Assembly (NCBI RefSeq): GCF_002252665.1
Contig: NZ_NQKZ01000009.1
Span: forward strand, 1-64,000
Direction of reading: 5' to 3'
DNA length: 64,000 nt
Source of the DNA: Synechococcus sp. 8F6
Lineage (GTDB): Bacteria; Cyanobacteriota; Cyanobacteriia; PCC-6307; Cyanobiaceae
Shown: piece after piece, positions 46,401-54,395 of the stretch
Layout of the letters: each line of letters begins with the position of its first letter
Numbering within the stretch: the first letter of the stretch is position 1
Translations under genes and position numbers: made by a program
Notes under the pieces: model-generated
The model's database searches: none
Told to the model about the DNA's origin: nothing
The model's input: only the letters and a program-made list of their open reading frames with translations

Positions 46401-46898
46401 CTCAGCAGCGAGAAGCCCTATGCCGGCGGCTTGATCCCCCAGGCCAACAACGCCATGGGCGAGCTGCAAAAGCAGCTGGAGCAACGGCTGCAGCAGACAC
46501 AGGCCGACGCCCTGCAGCAGATCACCGAGCAGGAGGCCCGGCTGAAGGCCGACAGCGATTTCCAGAAGCTCGATGTGGATCAGCAAGCCCAGGTGCTCGC
46601 CCCTACAGCTCGGGCTAAGGCCGATGTGCAAGGCGCCAGCAAGCCGGGTACTGCGCTGTTGCGGCTGAACCGCTATCGCTCGGAAGAGGTGCCCAACCAG
46701 CTGCAACGCATGGCGGCTCTGGCAGCTCCCAAGGACGCTCAGACATCTCCAGCGATCAAGGTCGTAGCGGCCTCATCCCTGAAGGTGAACTGTCCGCTGA
46801 GCCAGATCACCACAAGCGCCGAGCTGCAGCAATGGCTTGATGCCTTGCGCGCGGCCGCCCAAGCCGAGCTGGATCAAGGCCACCGGATCAGCCTGTGA
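43413..46898 (+). CDS. brxC: BREX ATPase BrxC/PglY
   Basis: 1161 aa. Walker A WISGFFGSGKSHLLKML at about residues 65-80 in a P-loop ATPase domain, and FVDEAGQFIGQERSRLLNLQ as the Walker B region near residue 260. The rest is helical, with coiled-coil segments near the C-terminus. BrxC is the large core ATPase of BREX, needed with PglX for methylation and for phage exclusion. Length is normal. Confidence 0.95.
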   Translation: MTATTIQELFFKPVDRPIDGVIKADDERHLYVELDEYVVTREVSKGLGAFTDAYLHNPTANGVWISGFFGSGKSHLLKMLSLMLDSEKRVGDQASRPVEILLPKVEDEILRADLKKATAIPARSLLFNIDQKFDGIGGTHEAPILEVFMKVLNELQGYYGNQGYVAQFEHDLNKRGQFEAFKQTYQRVNGRSWENDRDALATVTKRSFAKAYAEQFGGSEDDAIKVINDAKDSYRLSIEGFASRVKDYLDSQPSGFRLNFFVDEAGQFIGQERSRLLNLQTVVESLATATDGRATVFITSQADLEGILGQVKFEQADDLSKIQGRFKTKLTLASADVQEVIQRRLLAKTPDEPEQLIEIYEQDKENFTTLFRFGDGSIQLKGWSDCQAFCGLYPFHPYQLSLFQQAIQSLATHSIFEGRNMAVGERSMLSVFQEVAKAIKELPVGRLASFDQLYDGIRDVIRADKQQTMVTAQNQVGELELRILKALFLLKWVPQFKSTARNIAILLISEPSFDIRAHEQAVKDALINLESQSYLQRNGEIYEFLTDKEKDVEQEIKRTEVSDSEVIKALHRIVFDDVLRSNKIRFEDNGNDYAFAQKIDDGLIKGKDTDVAVNLVTPEHPNYGNEAILHSRNMGGTELMAVLPGKERLLEQIRSQLKTDLYVRQNSGSEDEALNAILAIRAKQSGTRRQEITRLAEEQLRTAALVVNGQTLSVGEGDPRTRFSKAYQELIRAAFPKLKMVHGSFSEATVVAVVKDQDDLLDGLAVQLSEAEQEVLVEVERQQKLGERLSADELVRRFEARPYGWSNWATLTFIARLYRLGKLELREKELLSSVEVIDALTNSRKLCGVSVRKQEVYDTSTINALKRFHQDLFNVQSPGTDARSTCEAFRMAMREEAQDLRDLAAQAGTYGFLAAVKPWAEQAEAMTKKDDGYLLNQLETFKDIWLDAEEDLLTPLKQFLNGNQKAVYDQVKAFETRYGDEFADLPTDLVQPLRALLSSEKPYAGGLIPQANNAMGELQKQLEQRLQQTQADALQQITEQEARLKADSDFQKLDVDQQAQVLAPTARAKADVQGASKPGTALLRLNRYRSEEVPNQLQRMAALAAPKDAQTSPAIKVVAASSLKVNCPLSQITTSAELQQWLDALRAAAQAELDQGHRISL

Positions 46899-46948
46899 TC
46901 GCAGATGCGGCCTTTTCTCCAACCCCCGCCACCCTCCACTTCTGATCC

Positions 46949-49900
46949 ATGCCCATCAACACCACCGCCCTGAAGACCTTTGCCCCGGCAATGCGCCGGC
47001 AGCTGCTGGAGGCGGTAGGCCGCAAGCTCGATCTGCTGCTTCACAGCCAGACCCCCGACACCCTCAGCACCTACGCCAAGCAGATCGCTGAACTGCGCGA
47101 GCAGGAAGCGGAGAACCGAGGCCAGCTACTGGAGAAGGTGGCCTACACCTGGTTCAACCGGCTGTGCGCGCTGCGCTATCTGGATGCCCGGGGCTGGCAC
47201 CCGTTTGGCTGCAAGGTGTTGATGCCAGCAGCCGAAGGTGAAACGCAGCCGGAGCTACTCAAGCTGATGCGAGCTGGGGACCTACCGGCTGGATTGCAAA
47301 ACCATACCGACGAAAGCCGGCTGCATAGAGTGCTGGATGGCCAGATTCAAACGGCAATTTCTGGAGCTGACCCACAGGGTGAGGTTTATCGCGAACTGGT
47401 GCTGGCGACGTGCCGTTTCTATCACGAGCTGCTGCCGAATCTGTTTGAAGGATTGGATGACGCCACCGAATTACTCTTGCCAGATGACCTCCTGACAGAA
47501 GGCTCAATAACTGGACAGTTCCGATCAGAGATTAGTGATGAAGATTGCCAAGACGTGGAGATCATTGGCTGGCTCTATCAGTTCTATATCTCGGAGAAAA
47601 AAGATGAGGTCATGGCCCGTAAGCAAGCGGTGCTCACAGAAGATATTCCAGCTGTTACCCAGCTGTTCACACCGCACTGGATCGTGCGTTATCTGGTAGA
47701 GAACTCCCTAGGGCGGCTATGGCTTCTGAACCAACCGAGCTCAAAGATAAAAGAGCACATGCCCTATTACATCGAGGGTGATGCAGAAACCGATTTCCTG
47801 GTAATCAATAAGCCAGAAGAGATCAAACTGATAGATCCAGCCTGTGGCAGCGGACACATGCTCACCTACGCATTCGATCTTCTCGCTCTAATCTATGAGG
47901 AGAATGGCTACTCACCCAGTGAAATCCCCAGCCTGATCTTGCAACACAACCTGCACGGCTTGGAAACCTGCCCTCGCGCCGCACAACTCGCAGAACTAGC
48001 CCTCATCTTCAAAGCGCGCGAAAAGTCACGACGCCTCTTCCAGCCAGAATACCTTATCCAGCCTCGCATTATCGAGCTACTCGATGTGCGTTTTGCAGAG
48101 GCTGAGCTGCGCGAATACATTCGAGCTCTCGGGCTGGGCGATCTTTTTCATCAGGCCGTACTTCGGCTACTCAAGCAGTTCGAGGAAGCGAAGAGCTTTG
48201 GATCGCTCATCCAGCCGTGTCTTAAAGAACGGGAAATCGCGGACCTTCGCCAGACCATCGAGAACAAGGAACTCAGCGACCAGCTCTTCCTGCGCAAGAC
48301 GCATCTCAAAGTACTGCGCATACTCGAACAAGCCGAGGCTCTAGCCTCTCGTTATCACACAGTTGTGGCCAATCCTCCATATTTAGGGCGCCGGCAATTC
48401 AATGAACAGGTGAAGTCCTATATAGTTGAGAAATATGAACCTTACAAGGCAGATCTTTTTTCTGCATTCACATATCGAGCCTCGTTCCTCTGTCTACCAA
48501 AGGGCTACCTAGGCTTTATGACGCCGAACGTATGGATGTATATCTCTTCGCATGAGTCGCTTAGAAGTCATTTAGTCAAGACTCAGAGCCTCAAGTCGCT
48601 TGTGGAGCTGCCCCTCACAGGTTTCTCGGGGGCTACGGTTCAAATATGTGCGTTCACGTTTAAGAATCAGCATGATTCCGCTTCTAGTGGCTTCTTTATC
48701 CGCTTACTGGATTTCAAAGGAGTTAGAGAAATGGAACCAAAAACTCTTGAGGCAATACAAAACCATGAATGCAGGTGGGCATTCAAGGCTAGGCCTCAAC
48801 TCTTCACCCAGATCCCAGGAACCCCGATTGCATATTGGATCAGTGATTCGTTTCTCAGGCTTTATGGACGCAAGACACTTGATGACTTTGCCAATCCAAG
48901 ACAAGGTTTGGCAACTGGAAATAACGATAAGTTTTTGAGGCTCTGGCATGAGGTGCCATCAGCTCATTTCTTTCCCACCTGCAACTCCTTGGATGAAGTG
49001 CGGGAATTTAGAGCCAAGTGGGTTCCTACGACAAAAGGAGGTGCATTTAGGCGGTGGTATGGAAACAACGACTACGTAATTGCTTTTGATTCTGCAAGCT
49101 ATGCGATGCTATCCAAGTCTGGTAACAAGCTCCCATCGCGTGATTTTTACTTTAAAACTGGGGCGACTTGGTCAACCCTTTCATCAGGGAAAATTTCGTT
49201 TCGCCTCTCAGAATTCTCAGTATTTGAGACGAAAGGATCAATTTGCTTTTCCAGGGGGCATGTCTCAGTCGCATATCTACTTGGATTCTTAAATTCAAAC
49301 GTAACCCAGAAATTATTAGAGGTAGCGTCACCAACGCTTGATTACCATGAGGGACCGCTAAGAACATTGCCATTCATACCAGATGTTCAAGCCATTACAG
49401 TAGAGAGCACGGTGGAATTACTTGTAGGAATTGCTCGTGCCGACTGGAACAACTTCGAGACATCCTGGAACTTCCGCGAGTGCCCATTGCTGCGCCCTGG
49501 CCTCAGGGGAAATACGCTGCAGGCAAGTTGGCGGAATTGGGAGGAGCAGAGCACCGCCGCCGTCCGGAGGATGCAGGAGCTGGAAACGGAAAACAATCGG
49601 CTCTTCATCGCCGCTTACGGACTCGAATGCGAGTTACAGCCCGAAGTGCCAGAGGAGCAAATCAGCCTCGCTCGTGCTGAGGAGCGCCGTGACATTGCTG
49701 CCTTCATCTCTTATGTCGTCGGTTGCTCCATGGGCCGCTTTTCCCTTGACAAGCCTGGCCTCATCCTCGCTAACGCCTGCGATTCTTTAGAAGAATTTTT
49801 TGAAAGAGTGGGCAAGCCACGAGCCGAAGTCACCTTTGCACCCGACCCTGACGGCATCATCCCGGTGCTCGATGGCGAATGGTTCGAAGACGACATCGTC

Positions 49901-50431
49901 GCACGCACCCGCGAGTTCCTGGAGGTCACCTTCCCAGAGAGCACTGTCACCGAAAACCTCCGATTCATCGAAGAGTCGCTCGGCAAAGATATCCGCAAAT
50001 ACTTCTGCAGCGAGTTCTACAAAGACCACCTTCAGACCTACAAGAAGCGGCCGATCTACTGGATGGTGCAGAGCCCCAAGAAGGGCTTCGCCTGCTTGAT
50101 CTACCTGCATCGCTACACCAAGGACACCCTCAACCAGGTGCTCAACAACTACTTCCGGCCCTACCTGCAGAAGCTGGAAGCCCGCCTGGCCCAGCTCGGC
50201 CTCGACCAGCTCAACGACTCCCTGTCCACCCGCGAAAGCTCTGCCGCCCGGAAAGAAGCCGAGAAGATCACCAAGGTGCTCAAGGAATGTCAGGCCTGGG
50301 AGCAGGACGTCCTTCTACCCTTGGCCCAGCAACGGATCCAACTCGATCTCGATGACGGGGTGAAGTTGAACTACCTCAAGCTCAAGGACGTTCTGGCATC
50401 AATTCCTGGCCTCGCAGCGATGGGGGACTAA
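46949..50431 (+). CDS. pglX: BREX adenine-specific DNA methyltransferase PglX
   Basis: 1160 aa. Motif I is LIDPACGSGHMLTYAFDLL at about residue 296; the catalytic motif is VVANPPYLGRRQFNEQ with NPPY at 475-478, the signature of N6-adenine methyltransferases. The target-recognition part at about 48.3-49.45 kb is markedly more AT-rich than both flanks, a sign of replacement by transfer. PglX gives BREX its recognition sequence and marks host DNA. A 50-base gap follows brxC. Confidence 0.95.
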   Translation: MPINTTALKTFAPAMRRQLLEAVGRKLDLLLHSQTPDTLSTYAKQIAELREQEAENRGQLLEKVAYTWFNRLCALRYLDARGWHPFGCKVLMPAAEGETQPELLKLMRAGDLPAGLQNHTDESRLHRVLDGQIQTAISGADPQGEVYRELVLATCRFYHELLPNLFEGLDDATELLLPDDLLTEGSITGQFRSEISDEDCQDVEIIGWLYQFYISEKKDEVMARKQAVLTEDIPAVTQLFTPHWIVRYLVENSLGRLWLLNQPSSKIKEHMPYYIEGDAETDFLVINKPEEIKLIDPACGSGHMLTYAFDLLALIYEENGYSPSEIPSLILQHNLHGLETCPRAAQLAELALIFKAREKSRRLFQPEYLIQPRIIELLDVRFAEAELREYIRALGLGDLFHQAVLRLLKQFEEAKSFGSLIQPCLKEREIADLRQTIENKELSDQLFLRKTHLKVLRILEQAEALASRYHTVVANPPYLGRRQFNEQVKSYIVEKYEPYKADLFSAFTYRASFLCLPKGYLGFMTPNVWMYISSHESLRSHLVKTQSLKSLVELPLTGFSGATVQICAFTFKNQHDSASSGFFIRLLDFKGVREMEPKTLEAIQNHECRWAFKARPQLFTQIPGTPIAYWISDSFLRLYGRKTLDDFANPRQGLATGNNDKFLRLWHEVPSAHFFPTCNSLDEVREFRAKWVPTTKGGAFRRWYGNNDYVIAFDSASYAMLSKSGNKLPSRDFYFKTGATWSTLSSGKISFRLSEFSVFETKGSICFSRGHVSVAYLLGFLNSNVTQKLLEVASPTLDYHEGPLRTLPFIPDVQAITVESTVELLVGIARADWNNFETSWNFRECPLLRPGLRGNTLQASWRNWEEQSTAAVRRMQELETENNRLFIAAYGLECELQPEVPEEQISLARAEERRDIAAFISYVVGCSMGRFSLDKPGLILANACDSLEEFFERVGKPRAEVTFAPDPDGIIPVLDGEWFEDDIVARTREFLEVTFPESTVTENLRFIEESLGKDIRKYFCSEFYKDHLQTYKKRPIYWMVQSPKKGFACLIYLHRYTKDTLNQVLNNYFRPYLQKLEARLAQLGLDQLNDSLSTRESSAARKEAEKITKVLKECQAWEQDVLLPLAQQRIQLDLDDGVKLNYLKLKDVLASIPGLAAMGD

Positions 50432-50512
50432 ATAGGAATACCAGATCCCCTTATCGATGCGGCAATATTTGTGCAAGGGAGGCAAGTCTTTTTAAAGACG
50501 CACGCTCTCGAT

Positions 50513-50998
50513 TCAGTCATTAATATTAGGTAGATTTGTTATTAGATCCATAAGAAGCTCTGTGTCGCATGATGCGAGATCCCTGGGAGTGAGCCTAACT
50601 GCCATATTCCAATTCTTCTTGTTAGGGAGTCCTCGAAATAGCCTAAGTCTGCCAATGAGGCTTTCCATGTCCAGCCATTCTCCAGGGGAAACTATATGAA
50701 CAGGCCTGGTCTCAATGACAACCGGATACTGACCCGGCGTGCCAAACTCTGAAGCATCTGGTCTGATGCTCGCCGACCCTACTATCTCAAGTATTCCAGC
50801 AATTTTCTGAACCTTGCTTATGTACGCAAATATAACGTTGCCTTGTCGCATTCTTCGAGTAGTTTTTTCCCTGGTTAACGGGAATGCCGCCTGTCTAAAC
50901 CGTATCTCACCGGCCTTGACCCACGTCTCGGGTGTATACATGCACAGCCAGCCCGAGCAGTCAACAGTGTTGGCCAAAGTAAATGCAAATAAAACCAC
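50513..50998 (-). CDS. EVE-like domain protein, antisense inside BREX
   Basis: 161 aa from GTG (or ATG at 50941). It reads GWLCMYTPETWVKAGEIRFR, RQGNVIFAYISKVQKIAGIL, EIVGSASIRPD, FGTPGQYPVVIETRPVHIV, NWNMAVRLTPRD, the order of strands and aromatic positions of an EVE/PUA-like domain. EVE domains recognise modified bases. It lies between pglX and pglZ on the opposite strand and is AT-rich, so it was probably inserted later. The 113 bases to the pglZ start would hold two divergent promoters. Confidence 0.6.
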   Translation of the reverse strand: MVLFAFTLANTVDCSGWLCMYTPETWVKAGEIRFRQAAFPLTREKTTRRMRQGNVIFAYISKVQKIAGILEIVGSASIRPDASEFGTPGQYPVVIETRPVHIVSPGEWLDMESLIGRLRLFRGLPNKKNWNMAVRLTPRDLASCDTELLMDLITNLPNIND

Positions 50999-51111
50999 AA
51001 TAGCATATGAGCATGCGCGATTGCAATAACCTTCCTTGCTATCCTAATTCTTAATCTTACATGCCAAACTATCCTACCAAAAAGCCATTGCAAGCTCTGC
51101 TTTGCTGCGGA

Positions 51112-53646
51112 ATGAAAGGACCTCAATCGCTAGTCCGCATCCACGAGTGTCTCGACGCCGCTTTGGCCCGTAAGCGCGTGGTGCTCTGGTACGACCCCAA
51201 CGGCGAGTGGGCCTCGGAGTTCGACGACTACCAACCTGCGGCCGGCGAGAAGCTGCGGGTGGAGAACAACGAGTTCTCCGTGAAGGTGGCGATCAGCCGC
51301 GCCCCCCTGGATCAGCGCTTCCTGCTCTACCTAACCACCGCTAAGCCACCAGAACCGGACAACTGGCTTCTGGACCTTCTCTTGGCGGGCCATGAGTTCA
51401 CCGCCGATCGGGCCTCACTCGACATCCAGGAGGCCGGCCTGACACTGGAGCTCAAGGAGCTGGCCCAGCAACACAAGGCCTTCTTCCGCTCGCCGGTGCG
51501 CACCACCAAGCTCAAGGAGTTGCTGCGGCCCAACGACAACGAAGCGGCAGTGCGGCTCAAGATGCTCGCCGTGCTGGCCAAGCAGCCGCCCGATATCGAC
51601 AAGCTGCTGCTGCATGCCTTCGGCCAGCTGGATCCGGCCAACCCCGATGGCGACGACCCGGTGGAGGCCCTTTATGGCAGCCACCAACTCAGCGGCCACT
51701 TCTGGAAAGCAGTAGGCGAGAAGTTCGGCTACGCCAGCCCGGAGCCCAACCTGCGCGACTTCGCTGTTGGCCTGTTCAACAGCGTCAGCAGCATTGGACC
51801 CTCTGGCGAGCTGCTACCCCACGCCCGGGTGTTCCTAAGCATCTGGAAAGACAGCCTCAGCTCCCGGCCTGCCTTTGAGCAGTGGAGTGATCATCTCGCT
51901 GGTGTGCTGCGCGTAGAGGAGCAGCTCAACGACGCACCAGAGAGCTACGAGCCAGATGACGACGACAGCTATGAGTTGATCGAGCGCTTTGTGCTCAGCC
52001 GCCTGCTGCAGCGGTTTCAGGGCGACGCCTCCGATACAGAGCTGCTGGAGGCGATCCGCAACCGCAGCAGCTCCTGCTGGTTTGGCAAGCACCAGCACGG
52101 CTACCGCGCCTTGGAGCAGGCGATCACCTTCCGGGGCCTGCTTGCTAAAGCTGACCTGCAAGTGCCCAGCTTTGAGGAGGGTCTGCAGCGCTACTGCAAC
52201 GGCTGGTGGCGCCTGGATCGGGCCTACCGGCGCTGCATCTTCCACGCCCGCACCTACCAGCAGCCCGGGCTGCTCAAGCCGCTGCGCGACTGGCTCGAGG
52301 CCCAGTACGTCAACAACGTGCTGCTGCCGCTCACCAACCGCTGGAGCGATCAGGTGGCTGGCCTCAGTAACTGGGGATCGAGCACCCTGCCCCGGCAGCA
52401 GGAATTCCACATGCGCTACGTGCATGCGCCGCTTTCCTCCAAGGGGCTCAAGCGCCTGTTTGTGGTGATCTCCGATGCCCTGCGCTACGAGGCCGCCCGC
52501 GACTTCGCTGATCGCCTCAACAGCCAGGCCGGCAAGGGTTGGCAGGCAGAGGTGGATGCCCTGCTGGGAGTGCTGCCTAGCTACACGCAGCTGGGGATGG
52601 CGGCGCTGCTGCCCGGTGCGCAGCTGGGCCTCAACCCCAGCGATTCCAATGCCCTGGTGGATGGCCAAAGCGCCGCCGGCATTGAGAACCGCGACAAGTT
52701 GCTCAAGGCCTACGCCAGTGGCCGCGCCAAGGCGATCAAAGCGGAGGATTTCTTGAGCCTCGCCACCAGCAAGGAGGGCGCGGAGCTTACCCGCGACTAC
52801 GACTTGATCGTGATCTATCACAACTGCATCGACCGGATCGGCGACAAGCGCGAAAGCGAGGCCGACACCTGCCAGGCAGTGGAGCAGACCTTTGATGAGC
52901 TGGAGCTGATCCTGCGCAAGATCGCCAGTCTCAAGGGCAGCCAGGCGGTGATCACTGCCGACCACGGCTTCCTGTTTCAACAGGAACCTGTCGATGCCAA
53001 CGACCGCGCCGAGTTCCCTCCTGCCACCGAGCTCAGCTTCAAGAACCGCCGCTTTGCCCTGGGCAGTGGTATCAAGGCCAGTGCTGGCCAGAAGGTGTTT
53101 ACCGCTGGCGAGCTGGGCTTGAGTGGCAGCTGGAAGGCAGTCTTCCCCCTGGGGCTTGATCGCTTCCCCCGTTCAGGCTCAGGTTCACGCTTCGTGCACG
53201 GCGGCACCTCCCTTCAGGAGGTGGTGGTGCCGGTGATCAAGCTCAAGCGCGAACGCAAGGACGAGAGCCGCGTGGTGGAGGCCGAGCTGCTGCGGGTGCC
53301 CGCCAAGATCACTACCGGCAAGCTTTCCTTTGGCCTATTCCAGCTGGAGGCGGTGGAACCCAAAAAGCGCCTGCCCTTGCAGCTGCGCATCGGCCTTTAC
53401 GCCAAGGCCGATGGCGCCCTGCTCTGCGCCCACCGCAGCGTGCTGCTGGATTCCGCAGCCACGGAAGCCCGTGAGCGGGAGCAGCAGGTGGTGCTTGAGC
53501 TCTCCAACGCTGCTGGCGATTACAACAACAAGACCCTGGAGCTACGCCTGGAGCAGCAGCTCGATGGTGTGGCTACGCCAGTTCCCTACAAGAGCGTGGA
53601 CCTGAAGCTGCAGCGGCCCTTTGGCAGCGACTTCGACGACTTCTGA
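51112..53646 (+). CDS. pglZ: BREX alkaline-phosphatase-fold protein PglZ
   Basis: 844 aa. The N-terminus IHECLDAALARKRVVLWYDP is typical of type 1 PglZ. The phosphatase-fold core has LFVVISDALRYEAARDFADR (metal Asp) near residue 455, DLIVIYHNCIDRIGDKRESE, and VITADHGFLFQ (Asp/His). PglZ is universal to BREX; some members have metal-dependent nuclease or phosphodiesterase activity. The start at 51112 fits the family better than the ATG at 51061. Confidence 0.94.
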   Translation: MKGPQSLVRIHECLDAALARKRVVLWYDPNGEWASEFDDYQPAAGEKLRVENNEFSVKVAISRAPLDQRFLLYLTTAKPPEPDNWLLDLLLAGHEFTADRASLDIQEAGLTLELKELAQQHKAFFRSPVRTTKLKELLRPNDNEAAVRLKMLAVLAKQPPDIDKLLLHAFGQLDPANPDGDDPVEALYGSHQLSGHFWKAVGEKFGYASPEPNLRDFAVGLFNSVSSIGPSGELLPHARVFLSIWKDSLSSRPAFEQWSDHLAGVLRVEEQLNDAPESYEPDDDDSYELIERFVLSRLLQRFQGDASDTELLEAIRNRSSSCWFGKHQHGYRALEQAITFRGLLAKADLQVPSFEEGLQRYCNGWWRLDRAYRRCIFHARTYQQPGLLKPLRDWLEAQYVNNVLLPLTNRWSDQVAGLSNWGSSTLPRQQEFHMRYVHAPLSSKGLKRLFVVISDALRYEAARDFADRLNSQAGKGWQAEVDALLGVLPSYTQLGMAALLPGAQLGLNPSDSNALVDGQSAAGIENRDKLLKAYASGRAKAIKAEDFLSLATSKEGAELTRDYDLIVIYHNCIDRIGDKRESEADTCQAVEQTFDELELILRKIASLKGSQAVITADHGFLFQQEPVDANDRAEFPPATELSFKNRRFALGSGIKASAGQKVFTAGELGLSGSWKAVFPLGLDRFPRSGSGSRFVHGGTSLQEVVVPVIKLKRERKDESRVVEAELLRVPAKITTGKLSFGLFQLEAVEPKKRLPLQLRIGLYAKADGALLCAHRSVLLDSAATEAREREQQVVLELSNAAGDYNNKTLELRLEQQLDGVATPVPYKSVDLKLQRPFGSDFDDF

Positions 53647-53730
53647 TGGCCTTAGTCCATGGCTAAACTAATCAGGTCAATGGCAGAGGCCGCCATGCGG
53701 GAATCGTCGTGCGGAGGTGATCCCACGCGA

Positions 53731-53994
53731 ATGGTGAACGTCCACCAGGCCAAAACCCACCTATCGCGTCTGATCGATGAGGCCCATGCGGGCGAAACCA
53801 TCGTGCTGGCAAAGGCCGGCAAGCCCTGGGCGCGGCTGATGCCCCTGGCGCCGCCCGTTCCCCAGCGCATCCCAGGCCGGTTGCGTAGCCGGGGCCCCCT
53901 CAGCCAGCCCGACCTGCTGCTCGAACCCATGGACCCCAGTGAACTGGAGAGCTGGGAGTGCGGCGCCCTGCTGCCTGAGGCGCCGCAGCGATGA
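53731..53994 (+). CDS. Phd/YefM-family antitoxin inside BREX
   Basis: 87 aa: MVNVHQAKTHLSRLIDEAHA then GETIVLAKAGKPWARLMPLA, the Phd/YefM DNA-binding fold. GGAGGTGA at 53712-53719 is a strong ribosome site that supports the ATG at 53731. It overlaps the PIN gene by 4 bases. Confidence 0.88.
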   Translation: MVNVHQAKTHLSRLIDEAHAGETIVLAKAGKPWARLMPLAPPVPQRIPGRLRSRGPLSQPDLLLEPMDPSELESWECGALLPEAPQR

Positions 53995-54389
53995 GCAGTG
54001 GGGAGGCCTACCTACTGGACAGCCACGCTTTGCTGTGGTGGTGGTTTGATCCCGATCGCCTTTCCGGCGCTGTGCGCGAGCTGCTCAGCGACCCAGCCAC
54101 TCCCGTCCTGGTGAGTGCGGCTTCTGTGTGGGAGCTCAGCCTCAAGCACCACCAGGGCAAGCTGCCCGAGCTCAACGGTGTGATCGCCGATCTACCTGGC
54201 TTGCTACAAGCCGATGGCTTTGAAGCACTGCCGATTTCCCTGGCCCATGGGCTGCGGGCAGGCGGTTACAGCCAGCCCCACCGCGATCCCTTTGATCGCA
54301 TGCTGGCCGCCCAGGCCGAACTAGATCGACTGGTGCTGCTCAGCGCCGATCCCCAGCTTTCCACCTTCCCCTGCCAAACCCTCTGGTGA
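53991..54389 (+). CDS. PIN-domain toxin inside BREX
   Basis: 132 aa: YLLDSHALLWWWFDPDRLSG, SAASVWELSLKHHQGKLPEL, HRDPFDRMLAAQAELDRLVL and LLSADPQLSTF, the conserved acidic sites of the PIN group common in cyanobacteria. It is an RNase by family. Coupled to the Phd-like antitoxin and ending 6 bases before brxL, so the pair shares the BREX transcript. Confidence 0.88.
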   Translation: MSSGEAYLLDSHALLWWWFDPDRLSGAVRELLSDPATPVLVSAASVWELSLKHHQGKLPELNGVIADLPGLLQADGFEALPISLAHGLRAGGYSQPHRDPFDRMLAAQAELDRLVLLSADPQLSTFPCQTLW

Positions 54390-54395
54390 GATCCG

